Origin: Symploca sp. SIO2E9
GTDB taxonomy: Bacteria > Cyanobacteriota > Cyanobacteriia > Cyanobacteriales > Coleofasciculaceae
Assembly (NCBI GenBank): GCA_010692645.1
Contig: JAAHGS010000003.1
Location: 156,715-202,891 of the forward strand
Length of the DNA: 46,177 nt
Direction: 5' to 3'
Below the pieces are notes generated by a model that was not told the origin of the DNA, searched no databases, and was given only the letters and a program-made list of their open reading frames with translations. Shown here piece after piece: positions 34,991-44,243 of this stretch. Position numbers and translations under genes: made by a program. Each line of letters opens with the position of its first letter. Positions within the stretch are counted from its first letter, which is position 1.

Positions 34991-37168
34991 TCATCTAGAG
35001 CGATTGAAATTGAGCCTGAGCCTAGGAAGCTGGGGCTTAGTTTTCTCTTGCTCTTGCTCTTGCTCTTGTTCTTGCTCTTGCTCTTGTTGCGGCTGTTCCT
35101 TTATTTCTTCTAGCCTTAGACGTGCATTCTGAAGCGCCTTTTGAGCTTGCTGATAATTTGGCTTATATCGAATTGCTTGCTCATAAGAATTTATCGCTTC
35201 TTGATATCGCTGCAAATTTACCAAAGCATTACCTTGAGAGTACCAAGATTGGTAGTGCTTGGGGTCATTTTTCAAAGCTGTTTTATAGGATTCAAAGGCA
35301 GCTTGGTATCTTGCTAATCTATAGAGAGCATTACCTCGGTTGTACCAAGCTTGTTCAGAGTTTGGTCGCAATTTAACCGCTTGATCAAAAGAAGCCACAG
35401 CTTCTTCGTATTGACCTAAATTATGTAATGCCCAGCCCTGGCTATTCCAACCTTCATAATGTTCAGGTTTAGATTTAAACACCCTCTCGAAAGAGGCGAC
35501 AGCTTCTTGATAGCGACGCAAAGCATTGAAGGAAATGCCTAGGGAATACCAGGCTTGGTAAAAATTGGGCTGGAATTGAACCGCCTTTTGATAAGATTCT
35601 ACAGCCTGTTCATACTGGTTCATATTGATTAAAGCATTACCACGCTGATACCAAGAGTGAGCTGAATCAGGCTTATATTCAAGGACTTGGTCATAGGATT
35701 CTACAGCTTCTTGATATAAACCCAGATTATGCAATGCCCAGCCACGCCCGTAGGATGCCCTAGGGTATTCTGGTCTAAGTTCAAGTGCTTCGTCAAAGGA
35801 AGCGATCGCAGCTGAATATTGCTTTAACTTAATCTGTAAATTACCTCTTTCATTCCAAGCTTCAAGGTCCGCGGGTGCAATTCTAATTGCCGAATCAAAA
35901 GCATCCATGGCTTGTTGATAACGTTGCAACTGTTTAAGTGCCTTACCTCGATCTTTCCAGGCTTGGAGATAATCGGGTAGAATTTCAATAGCTTTGTCGT
36001 AGGCATCCAGGGCATCTTCATAGCGTTGTAGTCCAGACAAAGTATTACCTATACCCTTCCAAGCTTGGGCATATTCTGGTCTAATCTCAACTGCTTGCTC
36101 ATAGGCTTCGAGGGCATCTTCGTAGCGGTTTAACTCTAGCAGAGTCTCACCTCGGTTGTAAAAATCAGTGGCGTTAGTAGCCTTGAGAAAAGTAACTACT
36201 CCAATAACTGCTGCAACTCCCAAGCCAAGGGCAACGATGGAAATCAAAATTTTGTGCAGTGGTGGTATGGAAATTGTCGATTTGCTGACAAAGGGTTGGG
36301 ATGAGGAGGTAGAGGGCACGGCTAAGGTGGCGCTAGTTGTAGTACCCAAATCTTTGATTGCTTGCAGGGCTGCGGTGGCTGTTTGGTAGCGCTCTCGGAA
36401 GTCATAGCGTACCATTTTGTCTAAGACTCTGGCTAAATCAGGAGTCACTGCTGCCTGTTGGTGCCAGCTAAATTCACCAGTTTCAGGGTTGCTTGGCAAT
36501 TCGCTAGGAGACAAGCCACTTAGAGCACCAATCCCCAGCATACCGACAGCATAGATATCACTACTTAATTTGGGGTTACCGTTGGCTTGTTCACTGGGTA
36601 AATAGCCAGGAGTACCAATAGCCACTGTCAATTTTGCCTGGCCCTGCTTGATGATTTGAGTGCTAACTTGCTTAACAGCACCAAAGTCGATTAAGATTAA
36701 TTTACCATCTTGCTTGCGCCTAATTAAGTTGCGCGGATTGAGATCACGGTGAATAACCTTTTGCTGATGTACAAACTCTAGGATTTCTAGGATTTCTTGC
36801 AGCAGAGGAATAACCTGATTTTCAGCTATGCGCTTCCCTGGCGTTAGTTCCTTACTGAGATCATCACCTGCAATCAATTCCTGCACCAGATAGAATTCTT
36901 GATTTTCCTCAAAATAAGCAAAAAGCTGAGGAATTCGAGGGTGGTGTCCTAACTTATGCAGGATTTTGGCTTCTGTTGCAAACATGCGCCTTGCCGTCTG
37001 TAGGGTGATAGGATCATTAGATTGAAGCTTCAATTGCTTAACGACACAATGCTCTTTACCGGGGAGATGTTGGTCTTCGGCTACAAAGGTTTGACCAAAC
37101 CCACCCTCTCCCAGTTGGGCAATAATTTTGTAGCGTCCACCGACTAAATCTCCTAAATCCAAGTTCAT
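34991..37168 (-). CDS. Serine/threonine protein kinase with TPR repeats
   Basis: A 725-residue Hanks-type kinase. The glycine loop is GEGGFG (20-25), the ATP Lys is probably Lys44 (CVVKQLK), the catalytic loop is HRDLNPRN (140-147) and the metal site DFG (161-163). The kinase domain ends near 275. A Ser/Thr-rich linker leads to one membrane helix (about 302-330), then about ten TPRs (from about 335; AWYNRGNALYRLARYQAAFESY and similar) and a low-complexity EQEQEQ tail. All catalytic residues are present, so it should be active; the TPRs may be outside the membrane as a sensor or recruit partners. Single gene, divergent from the biosynthetic cluster; a regulatory link to it is possible but unproven. 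Confidence 0.95.
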   Translation of the reverse strand: MNLDLGDLVGGRYKIIAQLGEGGFGQTFVAEDQHLPGKEHCVVKQLKLQSNDPITLQTARRMFATEAKILHKLGHHPRIPQLFAYFEENQEFYLVQELIAGDDLSKELTPGKRIAENQVIPLLQEILEILEFVHQQKVIHRDLNPRNLIRRKQDGKLILIDFGAVKQVSTQIIKQGQAKLTVAIGTPGYLPSEQANGNPKLSSDIYAVGMLGIGALSGLSPSELPSNPETGEFSWHQQAAVTPDLARVLDKMVRYDFRERYQTATAALQAIKDLGTTTSATLAVPSTSSSQPFVSKSTISIPPLHKILISIVALGLGVAAVIGVVTFLKATNATDFYNRGETLLELNRYEDALEAYEQAVEIRPEYAQAWKGIGNTLSGLQRYEDALDAYDKAIEILPDYLQAWKDRGKALKQLQRYQQAMDAFDSAIRIAPADLEAWNERGNLQIKLKQYSAAIASFDEALELRPEYPRASYGRGWALHNLGLYQEAVESYDQVLEYKPDSAHSWYQRGNALINMNQYEQAVESYQKAVQFQPNFYQAWYSLGISFNALRRYQEAVASFERVFKSKPEHYEGWNSQGWALHNLGQYEEAVASFDQAVKLRPNSEQAWYNRGNALYRLARYQAAFESYKTALKNDPKHYQSWYSQGNALVNLQRYQEAINSYEQAIRYKPNYQQAQKALQNARLRLEEIKEQPQQEQEQEQEQEQEQEKTKPQLPRLRLNFNRSR

Positions 37169-37788
37169 ACGGTTTTACCGAAGGAATGCAAAGGTGCAGC
37201 AACTACCTTCTCGATTTTTGCACATAATATGGAGTTAAAACGGTGGAAACTGCCCTGTAAGATGCACCACTGCTTACTAATTCAACATAAAAATTCACTT
37301 AATGTTTCGTAAAAATTATGACCTTGAATTCTAGGATTCTCTAGTAAATTGTAACCAATTATTAAGTAGGATTTAACAGCTAAGTTGGCATAAACGTTAG
37401 CTTCGTCACCATAGCTTCGTCACCATATTTTTTTTTCAGCCTGTGAGGATAATAAACTATTTTAAAGATTTGATGAAGTTACTTTTAATGTGTTGTCACT
37501 TTCATAATAACCTGAATATAATAATTCTCATGATGAGTCCAACTGTAAAGCTTAAAATCCTTCAATTTACGGTTTTTAAAAAATTGAGAGATTTTTGCCT
37601 ACAGGACTTGTTGTGGCAGCAATTAGCAAGGGGGTGCTGCCATAAAAACTACAATAATTTGTGACCACACAAATTAGCAAGCTACTAGTAAATCCGATTA
37701 ATTCAGTCAGATAGAATATTGACTAATTTTATCGGTATTGCTTGGACTAAATAAATATTGCTCTCGATGAAGTGGCATTGGTTAAATT
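37169..37788. other. 620-bp AT-rich gene-free region upstream of the biosynthetic cluster
   Basis: No gene is supported; a 73-codon frame at 37443-37664 lacks any recognisable feature. A short direct repeat (AGCTTCGTCACCATA, about 37399-37429) precedes a T-run. The region must hold divergent promoters for the kinase and the chorismatase genes. Confidence 0.55.
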
Positions 37789-38754
37789 ATGAAAACACTT
37801 GAAGCAGTAGGCCAGGATACTCAAAGTATTCAAATCATGTTTGGTCGAAATCAAACCTCTTGCATTCCTAGAAACAATGGCATTGATTTGTATGTAAAAA
37901 TTCCTACCTTGGGTGAAGATAGTAGAGAACGCTTAATTACCCAGCCCGGTTCCGTGTACCAAAAGCTAGGTTTTCACCTTGTTGAAACCGAAGATAGATT
38001 GGCTGGTGTTTTAGTCAAAGAGGCCCAATTTCCACTAGAGAAAATAACCTATCAGGTATATCTAGACTTTTTAGAATTAACTAAAGATTGGAATTTATTC
38101 CGCGTTTGGCATTACGTTCCCTTCATCAACGATGAAACTTCAGCCCTAGAAAATTACAAGTCATTTTGCAAGGCTCGTTCCTTAGCCTTTGAAGCTTTCT
38201 ACGGTGAAGATTTTAATATTGAACTGCCAGCTGCATCTGCTGTCGGCATTAACGACAACAACTTAGTGATGTACTTTATTGCAGGTAAAGAGAAGGGAAC
38301 TCATCTTGAAAATCCTGAACAAGTCTCGGCTTTTCACTATCCCAAACAGTATGGTCCAAGATCTCCTAGTTTCGCACGAGGTACCGTAATTAATCAGGAT
38401 GGAAAACAAGTCGGTTATCTGTCTGGAACCGCCAGTATTAAGAGTCATCAGTCAGTAATGTTGATGGATGTAGCTGATCAACTCTATACGACAGTTGATA
38501 ATATGAGCCTGGTTTTTGAAGGCATGGGTTTAGTCTTTGAACGCCAGAGTTACGGCAACATTATGCCTGATCCTGCTAAGTACAACCGAACTTTTAAGGT
38601 ATACATTAGACATGCAGAGGACGCCAATCGCGTGCGCGAACTTTTTCCGCAAGCGATTTTGGCTACTGAAGAGGATCACATTATTTACTTACACTCAGAT
38701 ATATGTCGCTCAGAATTAGATATTGAAATCGAAGCGATTATCGAAGAAAAGTAA
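37789..38754 (+). CDS. Chorismatase (FkbO/Hyg5/XanB2-like)
   Basis: A 321-residue chorismatase, which hydrolyses chorismate to pyruvate and a hydroxybenzoate or dihydroxy-cyclohexadiene acid. Family blocks: LFRVWHYVPFINDE, NYKSFCKARSLAFEAFYG, AASAVGINDN, VSAFHYPKQYGPRSPSFARGT and YLSGTASIKSHQSV. The protein is full length. FkbO-type, Hyg5-type (3-hydroxybenzoate) and XanB2-type enzymes give different products, and I cannot decide between them from the sequence. It is the first gene of a co-directional set of four (ligase, carrier protein, NRPS), so it probably supplies the aryl acid for that pathway from shikimate metabolism. Confidence 0.9.
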   Translation: MKTLEAVGQDTQSIQIMFGRNQTSCIPRNNGIDLYVKIPTLGEDSRERLITQPGSVYQKLGFHLVETEDRLAGVLVKEAQFPLEKITYQVYLDFLELTKDWNLFRVWHYVPFINDETSALENYKSFCKARSLAFEAFYGEDFNIELPAASAVGINDNNLVMYFIAGKEKGTHLENPEQVSAFHYPKQYGPRSPSFARGTVINQDGKQVGYLSGTASIKSHQSVMLMDVADQLYTTVDNMSLVFEGMGLVFERQSYGNIMPDPAKYNRTFKVYIRHAEDANRVRELFPQAILATEEDHIIYLHSDICRSELDIEIEAIIEEK

Positions 38755-38923
38755 GCAGTGATTAATCTTGAATTGGGGAGTAGATTATTCAATAAAATCA
38801 AATCTAACTCCTTTCCCATAACTTTGGGAAGAAGCTGCTTAAAAATTAAAGTAGAAGAATTTCTTCTAAGTAGTGTGACTGATATAAGTCGGAAGGAATT
38901 GATTAATTTTATGGAGTTCTTGT

Positions 38924-40447
38924 ATGCTTAACCAAATGCTCAATAAGACCGTAAAGCAGTATCCTGAGAAAACTGCGGTCGTCTACGGTTCCTCAAGGAT
39001 AAGTTATCAGGAACTCTACACTAGTGTCCTGGGATTGAGTAAGGGTTTAAGCTCAATAGGCGTTAAACAATCTGACTGTGTAGCGCTGATTTTGCCCAAT
39101 TGCCCAGAGTTTGTAGTTAGCTTCTATGCTACTGCCTATTTAAATGCAATCACGCTGCTGTTGCACCCTTCTTTCAAGGAAAACGATATCAAGCACTACG
39201 TCAGTGATAGCAATACTAGTGTAATTATTACTGATCATACGCGGGCTGAGGCTTGCCGTAAGGTTATCTCTCAACTAGATCAAAAAGTCGAATTGGTTAT
39301 AGTTGGGGGAGAGGATTCCCTTGGTATTCCATTTCAGGATTTAATTCACAAACAAGTGGATGATTTACCAGAAAATGCCTCTTATGAAGGAGACGTACTC
39401 TACCAATATTCCTCTGGCTCTACAGGAAGACCAAAGAGAATTTGTAGAACTCAGAAGAATCTCTTCCATCAGGCTAATAACTGTGTCCTCACCCTCAATA
39501 TTACAGAGTCTGATAATATTTTGTGCATCGTACCACTCTACCATGCCTATGGGTTTGGAGAATGCCTACTGGCAGCAATAAGTACTGGAGCAACACTCGT
39601 TATCCTCGAACCATTTTTGCAGGATGGAGTTCCTCTGGAAATGCCATTTGTTTTCAGGCGTCCGAGAGTATTAGAGTTAATTGAGAAGGAGCAAATTTCC
39701 CTTCTGCCAGCTGTGCCTTACATCTTTAGTATCTTGGCAGCAACTCCGCCAGAAACTCATGCCAGCTTACCCAGTTTAAGGTTATGTATTTCAGCCGGAA
39801 ACTTCCTATCTAAAGATATTTTTGATAAATTCCAGCAGAGATTTGGGATTCCCATCAGACAGCTTTATGGTTGTACAGAGGCTGGATCTATTGCCATTAA
39901 TATGGAAACTGGCTCAGAAATCAAACCTGATTCTATCGGTTTGCCCATGAAAAATGTCGAAATCAAAGTTATGGATGATAAGGGTGACGAGTTACCCAGT
40001 GGCATTGTTGGGGAACTTGTTGTCAACAGCCAAACTTTGACCAGCGGCTATTACAATGCTCCAGAAGTGAATAAAGAGGCATTCAAAAGTGGTCACTTTT
40101 TTACTGGTGACTTGGGTAAAAAAGATGAACAAGGTTATCTCTACATTACTGGACGTAAGAAAATATTTATTGACACTGGCGGCTATAAAGTTGACCCCTT
40201 AGAAGTTGAAGATGTCCTTAGCGCTCATCCTAAAGTAGAAGAGGTGGTAGTTGTCGGGATCAGTAGGCCCTATGCAGGAGAGATGATCAAAGCTGTTATA
40301 GTGTCCAAAGAAGAGTGTCAAGAGGATGAGCTTTTAAACTACTGCAAAAATAAACTGCCAGAATTCAAAGTACCCAGAATTATTGAATTCCGTGAAGAAA
40401 TTCCCAAGAGTCCACTAGGTAAGATTTTGAGAAAAGATCTAGTCTAG
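38924..40447 (+). CDS. AMP-dependent acyl/aryl ligase (candidate hydroxybenzoate-AMP ligase)
   Basis: A 507-residue ANL-superfamily enzyme that forms an acyl adenylate and transfers it to CoA or a carrier protein. Motifs: YSSGSTGRPKRI (A3), YGCTEAGSI (A5), FFTGDLGKKDEQGYLYITGRKK (A7-A8) and KSPLGKILRK with the catalytic Lys (A10). Located 170 bp after the chorismatase and before a free carrier protein, it most likely activates the chorismatase product and loads that carrier. Similar trios (chorismatase, ligase, ACP) start xanthomonadin synthesis. A GGAG ribosome binding site lies about 8 bp before the ATG. Substrate identity is inferred from context only. Confidence 0.88.
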   Translation: MLNQMLNKTVKQYPEKTAVVYGSSRISYQELYTSVLGLSKGLSSIGVKQSDCVALILPNCPEFVVSFYATAYLNAITLLLHPSFKENDIKHYVSDSNTSVIITDHTRAEACRKVISQLDQKVELVIVGGEDSLGIPFQDLIHKQVDDLPENASYEGDVLYQYSSGSTGRPKRICRTQKNLFHQANNCVLTLNITESDNILCIVPLYHAYGFGECLLAAISTGATLVILEPFLQDGVPLEMPFVFRRPRVLELIEKEQISLLPAVPYIFSILAATPPETHASLPSLRLCISAGNFLSKDIFDKFQQRFGIPIRQLYGCTEAGSIAINMETGSEIKPDSIGLPMKNVEIKVMDDKGDELPSGIVGELVVNSQTLTSGYYNAPEVNKEAFKSGHFFTGDLGKKDEQGYLYITGRKKIFIDTGGYKVDPLEVEDVLSAHPKVEEVVVVGISRPYAGEMIKAVIVSKEECQEDELLNYCKNKLPEFKVPRIIEFREEIPKSPLGKILRKDLV

Positions 40448-40642
40448 TTTGCTAACTGGAGCAATTCTAGGAATTTAGAATTTAGGAGTTACAGGAGTTC
40501 CTCCTACGGAGGCACTGCGCTAACAAAACACAGAAAAATATTTGGTTTGTGTCTTGTTTGAAGCGTAATAATTACTCGGTGTAACTCCCTCTAAATTCCT
40601 CTAACTTCCTGTAAATCCTTATTTAACGGTTAAACGAAGATC
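40448..40642. repeat. Intergenic repeat between ligase and carrier protein genes
   Basis: Heptamer-like units (GAATTTA, GAATTTA, GGAGTTA; about 40470-40497), a CCTCC/GGAGG stem (40500-40512), an imperfect hairpin around AACAAAACACAG and TGTGTCTTGTT, and inverted heptamer-like units (CCTCTAAATTCCTCTAACTT) at the right. The block looks like an inserted MITE-type element inside the operon. Confidence 0.5.
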
Positions 40643-40903
40643 ATGACTATTGAAGAAGTAAAACAAAAAACCCAAGCAGTTGTTTTAGAAATGCTGCCAG
40701 GTGTGAGCAGTGAAGAACTCTCCGATGACAGGGATATTTTTAGCCTAGGCTTAGACTCAATTAATGCCATGAATCTTATTTTTGGCTTGCAAGACGCCTT
40801 TGAGGTTCAATTTGCAACCAGTGAGATTAGCTTTGAAAATTTTCGGACTGTATCAGGAATTGTTGAATTGATACAAAGAAAACAACAGGAAGTGCTGGGG
40901 TAA
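40643..40903 (+). CDS. Free-standing acyl (aryl) carrier protein
   Basis: An 86-residue carrier protein. The phosphopantetheine site is Ser39 in FSLGLDSINAMNL, preceded by the acidic DDRDIF. The size and the LGLDSI motif are typical of discrete ACPs or aryl carrier proteins. Its place between an aryl ligase and a condensation-domain NRPS makes it the natural donor carrier for the acyl group. A phosphopantetheinyl transferase must act in trans; none is in the window. Confidence 0.92.
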   Translation: MTIEEVKQKTQAVVLEMLPGVSSEELSDDRDIFSLGLDSINAMNLIFGLQDAFEVQFATSEISFENFRTVSGIVELIQRKQQEVLG

Positions 40904-41053
40904 CTCGCCAACAGGAAAGAGGGTGGGAGATGGGGTGACACGGTGACACGGTGACGCAGTGATAGTTGCGGAACTTGCCTTGAAACCCCACGGTATTTTT
41001 AACCTCACCCTAGATAAAGATAGCAGTTCTTAGTTGAATGGTAGATAAAGACA

Positions 41054-43750
41054 ATGAACCCTCCCCAACCAAAAAATTCTAGCGTTTTAGAAGATAAGTT
41101 AAGCGACAATAGCCAAAGTAATCATCCTGCTGAAACACCTCCAGCAACTCGCAGTAAATCAGAAACAGCTTCAGCAGAACTTTGGGAATCGATTAAAACT
41201 ATCATTGGTTTACAGAATCAGGCACCGCCCTTAGTTCCTGTTTCTAGGGAAGGGAATCTACCATTGTCTTTTCCTCAAGAACGACTGTGGTTTCTTGAGC
41301 AATTAGAATCTGCCAACTCTTCTTACAACATACCTTTCACTTTTCGCATTAACGGTTCCCTCAATATACCGGCTTTAGAAGAAAGCCTCAAGGAAATTCT
41401 GCGACGCCACCAAGCCTTACGAACTAACTTTTCCTCTGTCGAGAGCAAACCAGTCCAAGTAATCGCTCCTACTGTAAATTTGAATCTATCGGTGGTAGAT
41501 TTGCAAGATTTACCAACTCAGGAGCGAGAGACTCGGGCAATGCAATTAGCTACTGAGTCAGCACAGCAGCCTTTTGAAATCACTCAAGAGCCACTGTTTC
41601 GGGCGAGTTTGCTCAAACTGGGAGAAGCCCAACATATACTACTCCTCAATATCCATCATATTGTCTTTGATGGTTGGTCAGAAGGAGTTTTGTTTAAGGA
41701 ACTAGCAACCCTCTACGAAGCCTTCGCTGACAACAAACCCTCCCCCTTGCCCGAGCTCCCCATCCAGTATCCAGATTTCGCCCCCTGGCAACGGCAATGG
41801 TTGCAGGGGGAGTTTTTAGAGGCGTTACTTTCTTACTGGAAAGGGCAGCTTGGGGGTAAAATCGGTGAGTTACACTTACCTACAGATCATCCTCAACCAG
41901 CTGTTCCTAAGCGTGGTAGTGCTTGCCAAAAGTTTGTCCTCAGTAAGGAGCTAACCGAATCGATTAAAACTCTTGGCCGTCAGGAGGGAGCAACTCTATT
42001 TGCAACACTACTAGCAGCTTTTAAAATTCTACTGCACCGCTACACAGAGCAGGATAACCTGTTTGTATGTTCTCCCATTGCTAACCGCAATCGTAAAGAA
42101 CTACGGGGATTAGTAGGATACTTTGTCAATCTGCTAATTTTGCGCACTGATTTTTCTGGTAACCCCAGTTTTCAAGAGTTGCTGGCTCAGGTACGTCAAG
42201 GGGCATCTGGAGCCTATGCTCATCAGGATTTGCCCTTGCAGCAGTTAGTGAGTCACCTGGATTTAGGTAAAGTACCTCTTTCTCAGGTGATGTTTGTACT
42301 TCAGAATACTCCCCAACAGGTACCGAAATTGCCTGGGCTAGAGGTAGAGGCGGTAGATATTGATAACGGCATGGCAGATTTTGATTTGTCCCTGTCGATG
42401 GTGGAGGAAGCTGGTACGTTAACGGGAACATTCAAATACAACACTGATTTGTTCGAGGAGAAGACAATCAACCAGATGCTAGAGCACTTTCAAACCGTGC
42501 TAGAGCAGGTTGTTGCCAATCCAGAGCAACCTCTGTCTCTACTGCTGCCTTTGAGTGAAGCCCAGCAACAGCAACTGCAAACAATGAGGCTTAACTCAGC
42601 ACCAAAGTCAGCCTCTGAGCAAGCCTTGGAGCGGGAAAAGAACTTTGTCGCGCCCCGAGATGCAATCGAAATTAAACTAGCCAAACTTTGGGAAGATGTT
42701 TTGGACATCCGCCCCATTGGTATTAAGGACAACTTTTTTGAGTTGGGGGGATACTCCTTAGTAGCTGTACGTCTGATAGCTGAAATTGAGAAAGCCTTCA
42801 ATAAAAATCTTACCCTTCCCACTATTTTTCAGGCACCAACAGTTGAAGAACTAGCCAAAATTATTACTCAAGAGGACTCCTCAACTTCTGGATTTTCCCT
42901 GGTGCCAGTTCAACCAAAAGGTTCAAAAACACCTTTATTTGCTATCCACTATCTCGGCACAAATATGAGATGGTATCGCCCTTTATCAGTTCATCTGGGT
43001 TTGGATCAACCTATTTATGGACTAGTGGATAAGCTGGCGATCGAAAATCTTTTGGATGAACAAAAGGCAATGCCCAATATTAAGGTTGAGGAGTTAGCGG
43101 CTTACTATATTCAAGAAATGCGAACTGTTCAGCCTGAGGGACCTTATTTCATGTCAGGCATATCTTTTGGAGGTGCCATTGCCTTCGAGATGGCTCAACA
43201 GCTTCATGCTCAAGGACAAAAAGTAGGTTTATTGGCTTTATTTGATACCCTCGGCCCAGATGATTCTTCCAAAATTTCAACACCCCGTCAGGGAGTTTCT
43301 AGTCATTTGAAAAATCTGTTAACCCTTCCACCCCAAGAAAAAATCAAATATCTTCGAGAGCAGGTAAGAAATAAGAGTATCTGGCTCATCAATAGGATTA
43401 AAGACAGGTTCAAAAAGCCATCTCAAAGATTTACGATAGCGTGGCGAAAGCTCACCTGTAGTTTTTACTTAGCGATTGGACGTCCTATACCTAAGAAACT
43501 CCTCGATTTTCGCGCTAGTGCAGCTAATAATCAAGCCAGGATAGATTATGTACCTAAAGTTTATCCTGGTCGCGTGACTATGTTTAGAGCTCTTGATAGT
43601 TACTTAGCACCAGGAAATCCTGATATGGGCTGGGGTAAATTAGCTGGTGGAGGTTTGGATCTTCATTATGTCCCTGGTGGTCATTCTTCTATGTATAATG
43701 AACCTCATGTGCAAGTATTGGCTGAGAAGTTAAAGGCTTGCTTGGAGTAG
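41054..43750 (+). CDS. Minimal NRPS module: condensation - carrier - thioesterase, no adenylation domain
   Basis: An 898-residue protein. After a flexible N-terminus (about 75 residues), the condensation domain (about 75-510) has PLSFPQERLWFLEQL and the active HHxxxDG as HHIVFDG (201-207). A carrier domain follows (about 530-610; DNFFELGGYSLV, Ser568). A type I thioesterase (about 625-898) has GISFGG (Ser704) and PGGHSS (His877). No adenylation domain is present. The condensation domain would take the aryl group from the discrete carrier protein. The amine partner must be loaded by an adenylation enzyme encoded elsewhere or be a free amine. The thioesterase releases the product. About 30 residues around GLQNQAPPLVPVSREG resemble linkers between NRPS modules. 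Confidence 0.93.
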   Translation: MNPPQPKNSSVLEDKLSDNSQSNHPAETPPATRSKSETASAELWESIKTIIGLQNQAPPLVPVSREGNLPLSFPQERLWFLEQLESANSSYNIPFTFRINGSLNIPALEESLKEILRRHQALRTNFSSVESKPVQVIAPTVNLNLSVVDLQDLPTQERETRAMQLATESAQQPFEITQEPLFRASLLKLGEAQHILLLNIHHIVFDGWSEGVLFKELATLYEAFADNKPSPLPELPIQYPDFAPWQRQWLQGEFLEALLSYWKGQLGGKIGELHLPTDHPQPAVPKRGSACQKFVLSKELTESIKTLGRQEGATLFATLLAAFKILLHRYTEQDNLFVCSPIANRNRKELRGLVGYFVNLLILRTDFSGNPSFQELLAQVRQGASGAYAHQDLPLQQLVSHLDLGKVPLSQVMFVLQNTPQQVPKLPGLEVEAVDIDNGMADFDLSLSMVEEAGTLTGTFKYNTDLFEEKTINQMLEHFQTVLEQVVANPEQPLSLLLPLSEAQQQQLQTMRLNSAPKSASEQALEREKNFVAPRDAIEIKLAKLWEDVLDIRPIGIKDNFFELGGYSLVAVRLIAEIEKAFNKNLTLPTIFQAPTVEELAKIITQEDSSTSGFSLVPVQPKGSKTPLFAIHYLGTNMRWYRPLSVHLGLDQPIYGLVDKLAIENLLDEQKAMPNIKVEELAAYYIQEMRTVQPEGPYFMSGISFGGAIAFEMAQQLHAQGQKVGLLALFDTLGPDDSSKISTPRQGVSSHLKNLLTLPPQEKIKYLREQVRNKSIWLINRIKDRFKKPSQRFTIAWRKLTCSFYLAIGRPIPKKLLDFRASAANNQARIDYVPKVYPGRVTMFRALDSYLAPGNPDMGWGKLAGGGLDLHYVPGGHSSMYNEPHVQVLAEKLKACLE

Positions 43751-43775
43751 GGAAGGGAATAACAGACAAAGACTA

Positions 43776-43825
43776 CCTGGGGTTTAAACCCCAGGCTCAT
43801 AGCGAAAGTCCTCTCAAAGAGGACT
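43776..43825. repeat. Cluster of palindromes, copy 2
   Basis: CCTGGGGTTTAAACCCCAGG (43776-43795) and AGTCCTCTCAAAGAGGACT (43807-43825). It has the same order, spacing and linker (GCTCATAG/GCTGATAG) as 15856-15905. It lies just after the NRPS stop. Confidence 0.85.
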
Positions 43826-43889
43826 AAATGACGACAAGATTTATAGCAGTTTTCACTTAAATAAAGTACAACACCTCTTAGTAAATTAG

Positions 43890-43935
43890 AGTAGTATTTG
43901 TAGGTTGGGTTGAGGCAACGAAATCCAACATATAT
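43890..43935. repeat. GTTGGGTT-type repeat
   Basis: GTAGGTTGGGTTGAGGCAAC, then GAAATCCAACATATA resembles a dispersed cyanobacterial repeat. Related pieces are at about 15310-15355. It sits between the NRPS and the small exported protein. Confidence 0.45.
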
Positions 43936-44005
43936 CTGGGAAGGATTTAGGTTTCATGCCCTAGTTTTTTTGGTTTATTTTTTAGCTTACAATTCATGAC
44001 AGCCC

Positions 44006-44239
44006 TTAGAAAATATTCTGGTATATGTTCCAGTCGCCTGAAATCACTTTCTCATTGCCGCTATTGTGGAAGTTATTGATATCCGGTAAACCACTATAGC
44101 TGTAATATGATAATTGACTGTTGGGTTTGAGGGCATAGAGAATCTGAATACCAGACTGTCCTTGAGTCAAAACAGGTGTAAAGATTGTCAACAGTGCGAT
44201 AACGCTTGCGAGTAAGACAACAAACATTCGACGCTGCAT
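44006..44239 (-). CDS. Small exported protein of unknown function
   Basis: A 77-residue protein with a signal peptide (MQRRMFVVLLASVIALLTIF, cleavage likely near TQGQSG) and a mature part of about 47 residues (IQILYALKPNSQLSYYSYSG, ending NIYQNIF). The ATG at 44237-44239 lies about 5 bp from the end of the 17-bp tandem array, so the array has invaded its leader. The longer open frame through the array is an artefact. No family recognised; it may be a truncated relic. Confidence 0.5.
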   Translation of the reverse strand: MQRRMFVVLLASVIALLTIFTPVLTQGQSGIQILYALKPNSQLSYYSYSGLPDINNFHNSGNEKVISGDWNIYQNIF

Positions 44240-44243
44240 GATA

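Noticed and set aside
37443-37664. 73-codon ORF upstream of the chorismatase
   Set aside because: AT-rich, no ribosome binding site and no family resemblance.
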